A stretch of 64,000 nt of DNA from Lunularia cruciata. Taxonomy: Eukaryota; Streptophyta; Marchantiopsida; Lunulariales; Lunulariaceae. The position numbers were made by a program, and so were the translations under genes. The DNA is taken from contig OX419757.1 in assembly GCA_948567375.1 (NCBI GenBank), positions 64,418,001-64,482,000 of the forward strand. The letters are read 5' to 3'. Every line of letters starts with the position of its first letter. The first letter of the stretch is position 1. Positions 48,678-61,329 of the stretch are shown in pieces. The notes under the pieces were generated by a model that was not told the origin of the DNA, did no database searches, and was given only the letters and a program-made list of their open reading frames with translations.

Positions 48678-51600
48678 TACGCAAAATAATGTATCAGTAC
48701 AGTCGTTCTTCTATCTTTGCTATGACAGTCGTTCTTTCGTCTATCTTTGCTATGATGCGACGAAAGAAAGAAACTACCATCTTCTGACCCCTAAATCATC
48801 ACATCCTTAAGACAAGCAGATAAAGAGAGTTCCACATATGAGACTCTCGATTTGAAGCTTTGCCACTCGTTGGAACGAGCACTGCATAATGCAGAAAAAG
48901 ACTTAACCGAGTCCAAAATGCAACTGGTCTCTACCGTGGCATACCCAGTAATAGTTGGCATGGATTGAGTTCGTGCTGGCAGCCAAATTCTGTCTTTTAA
49001 ATGGTCCAATGCGGTTCCTCTTGGACACAAAAGGTGAATTGTTTGTGAAATCCATTGCACATCGGATTGACGCGGCTCCGTCAAGGCTTCAAGAATGTCC
49101 GTTAAGTCTATTTGCCAACTTCGGAGTGGTTAAGGTAAGTCTATCTCTGGATTATGTATGTCTTAGAAAGATGATCCTTCAATAACAGAATCTGAACACG
49201 AAGCTGATAAAAGTTTAGAGATTGCAAGTTCTGAAGTACAACAGTCTTGTCCTCATACAACTGCACCTTCCCGATTTGGTTCTTTGTTGATGAAAAAGGT
49301 ATCTTATGGATATCTACAGCACCATGGCATACTTCACGCTCTAGATTCTAAACCCCTGTTTATGACAACAGTAATATATCATGGGGTCGTCCTTAGCTTG
49401 CCAAGTCTTGTATGCTCCCGAAAGCAAACAGTTGAGTTTGGCAGCTTTTAGTTTTCAACGTCGGAGGCCGATGATTAGTTGACCTGCTACTCTCCAGTGG
49501 CTTGCAGATCACACAAAGCTCACCGTCATAGAATCCTGTATCACTTAACATGTCATGCTCAAGACGTTCTAGTAGTCTGCAGCTTCTCCCATCTGCATAA
49601 TTTCATTTCCTTCAAACAGAGTGATACTACCATGTCCGGACGATTTGACATACTCGTTACATTTGTTACAGTTTATAAACACTTATAAGACTTTCCAGAT
49701 AAACATAAGTTGGAAATCCAGATATCGTAATAGTGTATCGATCGTGGAGGGTGCACTTGGGATCCTATTTTTATTGTAATATGCATAGATCTATGTGCTG
49801 AATTCGGTTCCCTTGAGCTCATTTTGCTGAAATTGCATCATCGAACAGTCAATCAATATCACATGGGCCAAGACAAGCAAAGTGAATCTCCAAGGTTGTC
49901 TGTTAACATCAGAGGAAGATGCCTAAGAATTTATGACGATCGCTGGACATGGGTTACAGAAAGTCAAGGGGAGGATCACGCTGACTGATTATTCTAATCA
50001 GCGTGATGCTCTCGGTGATTTCCCTGTAAACAGCTGACATCACAATGCTCCTCTCCGAGTAGCTCATAGGAGCTAAAGTACTTTCTGTTGGATTTATCAT
50101 TTGTAAGATAATACAATTTTTCTCGAGCGATAGTTACAAGGTATCTGCCGAGTCCAATTCTAGGCACTTGAAATAATCTCCAATCTCAAACTTCTGGAAT
50201 CATTTATAGTGATTTCTATGCACTTGTTCCGGAATCTGCGGTTTCTGCGGTTTCTGCGTGGAACATCAGTATTGCACATGAGGTATAATACAAAAGTCAC
50301 TGGAATAGTATCTGCATACATTCCCCTGAGGTATGTATATATGATACAAAAGTGGCTTGAAGCGGTTGTTTGAAGCTACGAAAGAACAAACGTCTCGATC
50401 AGCCGCAGGAGTCTATGAATCGGAACCACCTCCGTAATGCAAACATATCAAACTGTTGGCCTCCAGGATCAAACTACGGAGTATGTGTCACAGCAACCTA
50501 GCTAGCTTGCGTTGCGGGAGTAATCATGAAAGCTTTGGAATGATGAAGCAGATCTATAGGGTGCGCGCCTCACAAATCAAGATTTTTGGACATGATGTGC
50601 ACGCCATCGTCCAAGTAACTCGCACCGCAGTGAAGCTTTGGATCCTGGCGAATTAGAAATATCATGGAAGGAAAGACTTAGCACATGACGACAAGACCTT
50701 GAAACAATTGTCCCCTTCTGATTCCTATTTTTGAGCACGTACTCAGCAGCAAGTTACGTTAACCAATCAATCGCAGGGCCTTGTCCGAGAGTCGAGCTAT
50801 GTGGACCGAAATTCTGACTATCATGTGACCATCATCTGAACAAGGTGCTGTCGCTTGCGTTGTAATTATAATGGCTATGCAGCAACATAATAGCCACACG
50901 CAGCACTCACACAGTGACTACAGGATAGAAACTTCACGCCTCACACTGATCGCTGTTTCTGAGCGAAGTGTTCCTCAGCTATGCATGCACTGCATAGCAG
51001 AAGAATCATACATCGTCATGAATCAAATATGCACAGTAATAGTATATCCGACATGGTCTGTAGAGACAGGTGTGCACAGAATCCGATGGGCGGAGATCCA
51101 CAACTAAACGGAGCATTTCTTGCATCAAACTGCAGCGTGGCATTGCTTGCATACAGACACACGAATGGAAATACTCTAGATGTATAGCAGTCGGTTCGTG
51201 TATTGAAGAAAACAGTTCAGGTTTGGGCCGTGATGACGGGAGAAATTCTGGTCCTCTTCAAGTGGAGAAGAGGTCCCGTGATCCCAGGCCCACGCTTCCC
51301 ATCAACTTCCCTGTTGCACATCGTCATCATCAATATCATATGAATATATTAACTATGTGACTCATCTGAAACAGTGGGTGTTTAGGGTTTGAAGCTGATT
51401 AAGCTGACTAGTAAGTCGAGCATCTAGGTATCATAAGGACTTCTCTTGTTTATCGCATGTGATATGTGGGTGCGCCAGTTGAATCCACTACCCTGTCCAG
51501 CTGGTGCCTGAGGCTCCAGTTGTTTGTGCTGAATCTAACTGTGTGCCAGAGAAATAGGAGCAAGCTGCAACTCATTATAGCCATTAAGTTGCTGTCTGCT

Positions 51601-52806
51601 TGCCTCCACATCGACCAATGTGCCTTATTGAGGTTTCTTTCTAAAATGGTCCGGCTCATGTACTTATCGAAGCTGCATTTTCAGTTACATTGGCTCGGCA
51701 TTTCTGCCACAAGCTGTCCATGTGAATATTAGTCTGCACAGTGACGGATATCAATGACTCCTGCGCGACCCATTCGAACTCCTTCAATCCGAGGTCCAGA
51801 ATGGCCGTAATTTAACTGACTTGCATCAAGATGTTATTCCTTCTGAGAATGGCTAGATTGAAACAGTGCCAAGTACTGTAAGCCTGGTTTATGTCGAAGA
51901 TCAGACGATTGATCTTGCAAGAGCTTCTTGCCAGTCCTCAAGGCTTTTGATTTTGACTAATGTAGCCGGTCGGTAACGGAGCTTCTAGAGTTTCACCCCG
52001 GTTCAAGAGAATAAGTATGCGGGTTAGTCGGTGAAGGAGAAGAACGACTTGCAAATAAGCTGCACAGCTGTAGGGATGAGGATGATGATTTACCACTGTT
52101 AACCTCTTTGGGTGCTTCGCAGGTACGTCTACCGACCCAGATATTTAGTCCAGCGCCTTGAAATGATATACAGTTATTGCTGGACGGGTTACAGTTATTG
52201 CTGGACGGGTTAGCTTTGATTTGCTTGTTGATTCCACTGGCATTGTCATTCATTACAGGCAGTTTTGAGCACCGGTAGACGTTCTATAAAAGCAACTCTC
52301 TCGCTCGTCATCTGTTTCATGGGTGGGTAGCAGATGTTGCTTACTTGTTCTCGGCGTTCAGATCCGGATATGGGAAGTTATGAAAAAATACGTAACTCTT
52401 AATCTCATCGCATGAACCATAGAGCCACAGATGTATTTCGTTTCTCCTTCTGTTTTTGGTCTGACAGCCCTCCCATTTTCAGGCTTCCGTGGTTGTGATG
52501 GATGCAGGCTAAATTTAAGGTGTCTTTTGGTAAAGACTGCCTTCGATGGAGAAACTATGCATACTGATAAATTGTTATCCATATCTGTGAGTGGGAGTAG
52601 GGAATGTACTTGGAATTAAAGATGGAACTTGTGTTGATGACAGACAGCATATCACGTTAGCTTACCCTGACGATTCTCTAATTTCTTTCCAATTTCACAT
52701 AGTTGTGATCCGTGGAGTGCAGACCCGAAATTGCTGGAAAGGAAGAACAACAGAGTTAGGGCTCAGAGCATCTTGCAAAACACGATAGAACACACAGAAC
52801 TTCAGG
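48678..52806. other. Unassigned 4-kb region upstream of the ML-domain gene
   Basis: Composition is balanced and gene-like, but no frame longer than about 97 codons and no recognisable domain is seen. It may hold the promoter of the ML-domain gene, untranslated exons or a non-coding transcript. Confidence 0.35.
52171..52212. repeat. Tandem 21-bp duplication
   Basis: The unit acagttattgctggacgggtt is repeated twice head to tail, about 600 bp upstream of the ML-domain gene. Confidence 0.8.
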
Positions 52807-53328
52807 ATGGCTACAGAAATGAAAGTTGTACTTTTACTTCTCTGTGCAATCATAGTGGGAGCTAAAGCTTCCAAACGTCTCGAAAGCGACTTCCGGCCTT
52901 GTGCTAAGTGGAGAAAGTACCCAATCGTTGTTAAAGATGTTGAGATTGATCCTGAGCCTGCTGTAAGAGGTGGTGTTGTAACGTTCACAGTTCCTGCCTT
53001 CACAGACCTTGAGATTCAAGGAGGAACAGTGATTGTGTCAGTCTCACTCTATGGGTTCAAGGTACATTCTGAAAGAGACGATCTTTGTGAAATGACAACA
53101 TGCCCAATCAAGGGCGACTTTACGTTGAGCAGTTCTCAACAAATACCAAGGTTGACTCCTCCTGGTGCATACAAATTAAAATTCCAGGTCCTAGACAGCA
53201 ACGGTATAGAGAAAGCCTGTGCATCAGGAGGCTTTGCCGTTGTTTGGAAAGCAAACCACAATCTATTGCTCGGCACTTCTGCATCCGTGGCTCAGGATCT
53301 TAGCGTCCTGGAGGTGGGCAGTGTTTAG
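52807..53328 (+). CDS. Secreted ML-domain (MD-2-related) lipid-binding protein
   Basis: Single-exon gene of 173 residues. Residues 1-22 form a signal peptide (basic MATEMK, then VVLLLLCAIIVGAKA). The rest is an ML domain: FRPCAKW, YPIVVKDVEIDPEPAVRGG, the V-S-LYGF-VHSERDDLC block, TTCPIKGDF, PRLTPPGAYKLKFQV and a C-terminal KACASGGFAV. The cysteines match the family pattern (about C31, C92, C97 and C139). Plant members are annotated as phosphatidylglycerol/phosphatidylinositol transfer-like proteins in the secretory pathway or vacuole, and some relatives act in lipid sensing. The lipid is unknown here. The ATG at 52807 is the only one that gives a clean signal peptide. Neighbours are gene-poor DNA and NLR remnants, with no evident functional link. 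Confidence 0.9.
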   Translation: MATEMKVVLLLLCAIIVGAKASKRLESDFRPCAKWRKYPIVVKDVEIDPEPAVRGGVVTFTVPAFTDLEIQGGTVIVSVSLYGFKVHSERDDLCEMTTCPIKGDFTLSSSQQIPRLTPPGAYKLKFQVLDSNGIEKACASGGFAVVWKANHNLLLGTSASVAQDLSVLEVGSV

Positions 53329-53589
53329 ATTCGTTCGATATGTTTCTTTCTCCTGGCAAGAATCTGTGACGTCCGAGAGCTGCGTACAATATGGAGGTGT
53401 GGATCAATCAGCATGATAATCTATTTGATCAGTATGATGAGGAAGCAGTACTAGTTACTTTAAAGTTTGTTCAGTTTGTCCTGAATTAGATAAAAGCTTG
53501 ACAGTTTGATCGGGTCGATTTAAGGTTGAATTTACTGTGGAGAATCTGTGACTGTGTCCACGAACTAAGCCTAACAACCAATCTCTCAT

Positions 53590-53970
53590 CAGTTCTCTCT
53601 GATGCTGGTTATTACAAACCTTTAGAACTTCCCGTAATGTCTCCGCACTATGCTCCGAATCTACTCTCGTTCTAAGAGATTTGACTTCTTGGACAATTTC
53701 CTGTCTAATATTTCAAGGGCTTTTTCAGATCGTTCCGGTAGTTTCTCAAAATTCTTTCAATGATGATGGTCGGAAAGACCATCCTTATCCAAAACGAAGG
53801 AGAAGTTTCTTAATGTGGACATCCTAGGAATGCAAGGTTTGTTAATTATAATTAGATTTTTGATAGAGACTATGGCACAGTAGATCCAATGAGCTTAGCA
53901 AAGCTATGGACTCAAATTACAATGTACTCCTAAGTGGTTGGACAACATGAGGTTCATTTTGGAAGTTTCC
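53590..53970 (-). pseudogene. Short NLR/LRR 3'-end remnant 1
   Basis: The stretch at 53880-53925 (ccaatgagcttagcaaagct, then atggactcaaattac) aligns with the same ESKALLGSF block of the pseudogene at 61.6 kb and with remnant 2 at 56.0 kb. The region around 53600-53760 also shares gctggttattaca and tccggtagt words with 55720-55880. No reading frame survives. Confidence 0.4.
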
Positions 53971-54209
53971 GGAACGGAAATGGATGATCCTCACCCATCA
54001 AGATTAATGGGACTCTTCATATACACAATCTACTGGGACAAGTTAATTGTTGTATTGACACAGGCAATAATTAAGGAATATTATCTCACTAAATTTTAAA
54101 ACCTTTTTTTCTATCTAATGTCACCCTTATGTAGCTTTACACTTTTAATTAAAAAATGAATTTTTAATATAAATTATCATATAATGTGCCAAATTAATTA
54201 ATTAATTGA

Positions 54210-55714
54210 AACACCGCAGCTTATAAGTACATTATGTAAGTTAAGTCTACCTCCCAACAGAAATACTCTCTTATCTAATATGAAGAGCATTTACATATCT
54301 TTTAAAAATTTAAAGAGAAATAGGAATGTGAACTTATAAATATAAATATAGAAAATTATATTGGTTCCAGTTTCAAATCTTTAGTTTGCAAATCATGTTT
54401 ACGAGTGTAAATTCATATCAGTAGTATACTATAAAGTGACCGGAATTTAACCCTATGAATTCTAAATTATATTTGATAGTAAACAAAATATTGGCATGTG
54501 TATTCAAAATAATAATTGATAGTACGGGAACGTTGTTACAAATATTTTAATAACCAATATAAATTTAAAATTCGTTTTATGAATTTTTCCATACAAATTA
54601 AACGTGTGCTTCAATGTTTGAAAGAATCAATTACTCAACGTTGTTTTGATGTGACTGAATTTAATTTATCTAGAATTAAAATTTTCCCATGATTATATTA
54701 TTTTAAACCTAAATTTATTTTCAAAGTTACAAATTGATCATTTCTAAACTGTAGGAAGACGAAAAAATATAACACTTATTCAACTTGAATAACATATATA
54801 TCAAAGGAGTTCAAATTATCTTCTTTCTTAATATATAAAAAATAAAAATTCAGCAGCGTAAGCACATTGTTAGGGTAACAAAGTGTTCCTAAGATTATTG
54901 TTCCCTTTCTTCCACTTTTACTAGAAATTCAATAAAATCTAATTAGCTATTTATATATAATTTAATTTCTTTCAGTCAAATGAACTCAATAATTGTACAC
55001 ACTATACAAATCATAAGATATATATCTTTTTTGATAATATTACAGTATTCAATAACGTTTCTTCCACTAGTTGGATATCCATGCATAGAATGGGCATCCA
55101 ACTAGTTATATGAGTTTGAATATGCTGTATTCTTAGCTCTGATAAAATGCACTGTGTTCGGAGTACGTTTCCTTATATGCTCTCACGGGAAAGACATTCT
55201 ATTCTGCTACGGTATTCTTTTCTCCTTTGCATCTCTCACCCTCGTACATCACACTTGTAGAGGTACGTAAACATGTATGAAGTTGACTGAACATTTTCTT
55301 CTAAAATCAGAAAGAGTTCATAAAGACATTTGTAGACCGTCTATTGCATTTATCCAATAGAGAAATTATGACACACTGGTTTTGTAATGGATTCTAGGGT
55401 AGTATACACCCTAAACCCAAGAGAAGCGATGAACCAGGGAGCCTCCACAACGTAATTTTGCATAAAGTATATTGTAATGTAAAGCGCTGTCAAATTTGCA
55501 GGGGAAGAGTTGCCCAACAAGCATATTCAGACAAACAACTCGATACTGAGCTTAATTCGAGTCCTTTCCTCGATGAATATCTCATGGGATGTTGTTAAAT
55601 TAGTAGGTGCGTTTCGCAATATTCACCGAACAGGAAAAGGAACTGGTCAATCGTGACGAAATAATCATTTAATAGTTTGGCCCACTTTAGATTGAGAACC
55701 TTACTCTGGTGGTT
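54210..55714. repeat. Duplicated NLR flank, copy 1
   Basis: This AT-rich non-coding block matches 58240-59700 in the same order. Examples are tatgctctcacgg-aaagacattc, tctcctttgcatctctc, catgtatgaag, cctaaacccaagagaa and a ggacgaaataat-like end segment. With the adjoining LRR remnant it forms one unit of an old tandem duplication. No coding potential is seen. Confidence 0.6.
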
Positions 55715-56100
55715 GCTGGTTATTACAGAGTATTAAAACAACTGTCTCTCCTATTTCCAATGATATTCCACACTATCCCTCCAGCTTACTTTTATCATTA
55801 GAGATTCTGCCATTTGGACAAAGTATTAATGTCTATGATTTCAAGGCCCGTTTTAAATCCTTCCGGTAGTCTCTCCACACTATTTCAAGGCCCGATAGTC
55901 TCTCTATGGATGACGATGGTGTGAAAGATCATTAGTCAGGCGAAGGAAAGAGGTTCTGAATGATCTCATCGTAGGAATGTAAGCCTTGTTATAACTAGAT
56001 TCTCATAAGGCAGAAGGCACATTCGATGAAATGAGCCCAGCAGAGCTCTGGACTCACAAATGCAGTGTGCTCCTAAGGAGCTGGATAACGTTAATTAATC
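55715..56100 (-). pseudogene. Short NLR/LRR 3'-end remnant 2
   Basis: The plus strand at about 56018-56075 shares aatgagcccagcagagct, then tggactc, with 61578-61603 of the NLR pseudogene (its ESKALLGSF block). Similarity extends through the CATTCGA...GTGC and ...CTTACATTCCT segments. Frames are broken and only the extreme 3' end of the LRR region survives. It marks a second, older NLR unit of the cluster. Confidence 0.5.
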
Positions 56101-58239
56101 AAAAAATGCTCAACCATATATTTATACCCGTAAAAGAACTCACAAAAGTATTAATTTTATGTATTGTCCATTTTAGTAACAATTTTTGACCTTTTAATTA
56201 ATCAAAGTGTCACATAAATCAATAAATGAAGGTAGCTTATTTCTTTATCGGAAAAAGTATTAATGCTTCATTGCCAACACATTTAAATCAACATTCGTAT
56301 ATTATCTAGAATAAATCTAGAAGAATAATAAATTATCTGCATGTTTCCTAGCACTATCATGTATAAGCATCGTATATTAATAAAAACCAAAAATATTATT
56401 AAACATAAAATATTTCCAAAATAGAAAGAATTCTCATCTCTTTATACTTAATACAAAATGTGAGAAAGCAGGACGTCATCTAGTAAAGAAAATACTGCCG
56501 ATCAACCATCTGTGTTGATTGATTGCTTTGCACTGTAATCCTAGAAGACCAGTAGTCAGAATGTCTACAATCTAAAGTAAATGTAGTAAATACTAAAAAA
56601 TATAGTCCAACTTAAGATAATAAATGTCAAGATTGAAAAGTATCCAGACAAGTGAAAGTAGATAAGAGGTAACCTAATGAATGAGAAAGTGGGCAAATAT
56701 GATTAATATGTAGATCTTGCACCTAGATACAACCTATCTATTTGTATATTTTGAATAAATTTACGAGATATATGGAATAAGAATGATGTTTGCTTTCCAA
56801 TGAATACAATATATATATATATATATATTGTATGATGGGAATTTAAACTATATTTTGACAATCAAAAGGATCTCAAATATTTTAGTTTGCAAGTATCTCA
56901 ATTCACACAGTAATAAGTTGATTATATCATGAGAGAAAGACCACCAAAAGGGCTGCCAATTTTATAGTGCTTCATGGTTCAAGTTTGTCCGAAATATGTT
57001 CATCAAAGTTTTGTAATTCTTATAACATTAGTTGCAAACAAACTCCTGCAATGGCGATTTGCGATTAACCAATTAACCAATGTAGCGATATACTTACCTT
57101 GTTGTACATTTTGATTTTGATTTTTTGTTACGAATAGAAACTTAAATAATTGTGAGGTGAGATTGTTGACTACAGCTTTCAACTTCGTAGTTATCACAAA
57201 GCCTTGTTTCGTGACATCACCAATATTTTATGACCAAGTCATACTCTTCTTACGAAGTGTAAAGCAAACTGTTCTTTCTAAGATCATCAATGGAGAATGG
57301 GGTTTGCGACAAAACACAAATTATATAGTGTACATATGTAAAATTTACGAGTTCACCGATTTATCAAACAAAGTCCAATTTTATGTAACTTACACAACCA
57401 TAATGTATCTTAGGGATTTTGAATTTTTTTTTTCATAAATTCCATGCCACAGGAAGGTGAATCTACCTAAACATTAGCTGTGGTGTATTGGAAAATCCAA
57501 GGACGGCAAAGGACTTGGTCCCAAATTTGAATTAATTTAGTGGTATCCATGCAAAATGAGTCCGTCCACTGATGGGACACAGGGTTAAAAAGAAAGCCCA
57601 AAGACATTAGTGTCATTCGTTAGAATCTCTGAATCCTTGGAAATAAAAATACGGTTATGGAGTAGGATCGAATATTTGAATTAGTGTAGAGAGTGAAGTA
57701 CATATATAAAACGATGAATATTTTTTCGACTCGGCCCGAGCTAATATCACCAAGGATGAGGTAAAGAAGCATTAGCCTAGGGTTTCTTATATTTATAGTC
57801 CTACGCTTTTCCTTTAATATATCTATTATGCTACAGTATTGAATGAAAGTATTTTAAGTTCTTGATGGAAAGTAGAAGAGTAGAAGGTTGAATTCTAAGC
57901 TTGATGGGAAGACAAAGGAAATGATAATAATAAATTGCTAAAATGTTAGATAATTACTCTAGATTTTGTTACAAGAAAGAGATCTTTTAAAGCTCATGAA
58001 ATAAATAAAATAAAATATATACAAATGTGTATTAGTTGGATTTAGAAGTCATATTTTGATTGGCATAAATATTCAGAAAATGTATTTCATTGTTTTTTAA
58101 TATATTAAATTTTCATCAAATATCTGCTTTAACTAGCTTAAAAAGTTAGTGAGAAGATAAGTCTAATGTAATTGTAAATTTAGTAGCTAGAATAATATGA
58201 TATGCTAAAATCTATCAAAATCTTCAATTCATTTCTAGG
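56101..58239. other. AT-rich spacer in the NLR cluster
   Basis: No gene is seen; only the palindromic AT repeat (56808-56831) and short frames. Confidence 0.45.
56808..56831. repeat. Palindromic AT microsatellite
   Basis: About 10 AT units bounded by ACA and TGT, so the whole stretch is self-complementary. Confidence 0.85.
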
Positions 58240-59700
58240 TGCATTATGCAGCGTCAGATTAACCTATAATCAGCAATACTATTTTATCTAATACGAAGAG
58301 TACTATTAAAAATTTTAAATGTGAAAGAGGAAAAGGAATTTCAATATATAGTATGGAACTGTATGCTGGTTCTGGTTTCAAATCTTCAGTTTTCAAATTA
58401 TTTTTTGTATTTAAACTAAGATTAGTATGAACTATGGAACTATGATTTGATGGGAATTTGACTGTGTTTACTCAAATTCACAAATGATAATGATAGTGCG
58501 GGAAAACATTGGTATCAATTGATTACACACACTCTAACTGATATAACTTTAGAATGCACATTAACAGTTTTCCTGTCCAGATTAAGACTTTGATTTTTAA
58601 ATTTTGAAGAGCTCAAACATTAAAGATTTATGATACGAATGAATTTTATTTACACCAGAAATATTTTATTCTATGATTTGTATCATCTTTAGGTTATATC
58701 TCGGATTGCTATTTCAGTTTACTAAATTGATATTACTTGCAATGGTAATAGAAGGAAATGATTGAACCAATTCATGTTGAAATATTTACATTGCAAAGGA
58801 ATTTTCATTAGTTGAATCTCATATATAATAAACGTTAGTAAAAGAGCAGCGTTATCGAAGACAATTTTCTTCCTAACATTTATCGTTCGCATTTGTTCCA
58901 CCTTTGGTGAATAAATTATAATTCAATAAATTATAACATCAATCATTTTAATATAATTCAGTTTCTTTGAGATTAAATACAATCACTGACTTTTACAACC
59001 ATGTATTTTTGGTATACTACAATTCTCAAAAGAGTTTCTTTCGAAAAGATTTCAAGTTTCTTAAGAAGACCCGAGGCACATGAACCCATGCATTGCATGG
59101 TCATCCACTTAGTTATTTTGATTTAAGGATTCTGCATTCTTAGCTCTGATAAAAGACAACGTGTGTGGATTACCTTTCACTTTATGCTCTCACGGAAAAG
59201 ACATTCAATTTTGTTAGGCTAGTCTATTCTCCTTTGCATCTCTCATCGTTGGATTTCATGCTTATAGAGGCATGTAACATGTATGAAGATGCAGAATATC
59301 TTATTATGACTCAGCAAAGAATTCAGAAAAACGTTTCTGGACCTATCTATTGAATTTATCCAATAGAGAAATTGTGATCATTCTAGGGTTGTGTGCAGCC
59401 TAAACCCAAGAGAACGGGAGCCTCCACTACTCAATTTTGCATAAAATACATTGTAATGTAAAGCATAGAAGAGTTGCACAACAAAGCCAACTCAACCAAA
59501 CAACTCGATACTGGCCTGAATACGAGTCCTTTTTTCTCCATAATTTCCCCTAGGATGTTAAAGTAGTAGGTTAACCTCGCAGTATTCACTCCAACCCAAA
59601 AACGGACTGGTCGATTGGGACGAAATAATTATACCGTACTTCGGCCCACTTACAATTGAATTGAAAAGCTTAACAAGATTCAAGATTGATACAAGCTTAA
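58240..59700. repeat. Duplicated NLR flank, copy 2
   Basis: Partner of 54210-55714. Shared landmarks run in order: ttatctaata-gaagagta, tttcaaatctt-agttt-caaat, atgctctcacgg, catgtatgaag and cctaaacccaagagaa. Divergence includes many indels, so the duplication is old. The duplicated order suggests unequal crossing-over in the NLR cluster. Confidence 0.6.
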
Positions 59701-61329
59701 GCTTATGTAAGCTTCTTATTATTTTCCAGTAAATAAATAATATAAATTAATCCATGGAGAGCTATGAATGATACTAGAATTAGACTCCGGTGATAGCATC
59801 CTTTTCCTTTCGCAAGCGTGTTGTTTGTATTTAGAACTGCATTCCCGCATTTTACAATTGTCTATTAGAACATGTTGCAAATAGGGTTCTATAGTTCCCA
59901 CGACTAGATATCATTTGCACTTACTCGTTAGTATATGTTGAATACCATATACTACTCTAACTTAGTTGCATTATTATAGGTTACTAAAAGGGAACTTTCC
60001 AAAATATCTTACTTACAAAATGTATTCTCCAAAACGTCTCATTTTCATTTTAAATTTTCACCATTCATCATTAATGTTGCTTTGGGTACCGATTTGGCTG
60101 AGATAATGTTGTGGCACCGCGTGAGTTGAACCAGACATGCGCGGAGGGGATTCTGGTAATAACTTTGCTAAGTGATGCAATTAGGAAAGTTCCTAGTGAT
60201 GCGAATGATACAATCACACTAGGGGATGTTTTTTCGTGCGGTCCAGTTGATTGTAGTTCGGGCGCCCCAGTTGATTGTAGATCTTACTACTTGTATAACT
60301 CTGAATATTTTAGGTACAATGGGGTAGATTTCTCGTATGGATCGCTATTGGGACTTAGCCTCATTTTATCTATTTTGTCTAACCCTTGTATGGCTCGATG
60401 GGGCTTCCCATCCTTCGTGTTTTATACGCGGTCGCCCTTTCTTCCTTTAAAATGGTTTTTTGTGATTAGTATGAGTACAAGGGTGAAGATAAACCATCTT
60501 GGAAAAGGACGGTTTGCAAGTGAAAGGCACTATTTTGGTGTTTTGAATGTTGTTTCCAATCATCATAGGAAATGCTTGCATCATTTTCAGGTACATATGA
60601 TAACGAATAATAAGATGTTTAAGTCGGTCCAGTCTATGCGCTACCATGAAACCACTTACATTAGCCAATGTGCAGTGAAATTGGAACTGAAAGAGTTGTG
60701 CAAACAACGAACGAACTGGATAATGTTCGGAAACTATTCTTAATGCAGGTCCTGTTATCCTTGATGAGATAATGTCCGGATATTACCCTTAATGTAAGTC
60801 CTATTCCCCTAAGTTTTCTCGTCAGATTATATAGAAGCGGTGGGAAGAATTTCGCGATATACTCTTCACATACGGTGGACAAGAAGTGGTGTATGGGTAT
60901 ACAGAAACAATGGGATATTAACTCTGGTGGAAACCTAACACAAGGATCAAGTAAATATGATTCAACTTCTCGTAATACATGGATTACGCTGTAAGAGGAA
61001 GTTAAAAAGAAAATCTATCTAGAAATTTGACTATGTATAAATTTTAGGTTATAATTAAAAATAAGTTAAAAGAAGAGCTAAAGTCAAGTACCATTAGGAA
61101 ATAAGTAAACTTTCGGATAATCACAGGAGAGAAAAAAGCTTACGACAAACACAATTTTCCTCAAAAAGCTTTTTACACACTAACACAGGAAAATCCATTT
61201 TCATGCGTTGATTTAATTTTTGTTAGTGTCCTATGAAGACCTGGAGATTGCAGAGTGCTCTAAATGAAACTTTAAATATTATTGCTAATGCTGATTATGC
61301 AAATTCATGCGTTGATTCTCCATTTATGG
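59701..61329. other. Spacer 3' of the NLR pseudogene
   Basis: Contains truncated retrotransposon copy G (60160-60445) and otherwise AT-rich DNA without frames of note. Confidence 0.45.
60160..60445 (+). mobile_element. 5'-truncated retrotransposon copy G
   Basis: Matches the last 280 bases of copy B: caatcacactaggggatgtttttt, tattgggacttagcc, the gctcgatggggcttcccatcc hairpin and tacgcggtcgcc. It contains an internal 25-bp duplication (ccagttgattgtag twice, near 60245 and 60272). The open frame here is retrotransposon-derived and not a gene. Confidence 0.65.

Noticed and set aside
60111-60743. 210-codon frame as a gene
   Set aside because: Its first half is the 3' end of the retrotransposon (copy G), including the tail hairpins; the rest is chance.
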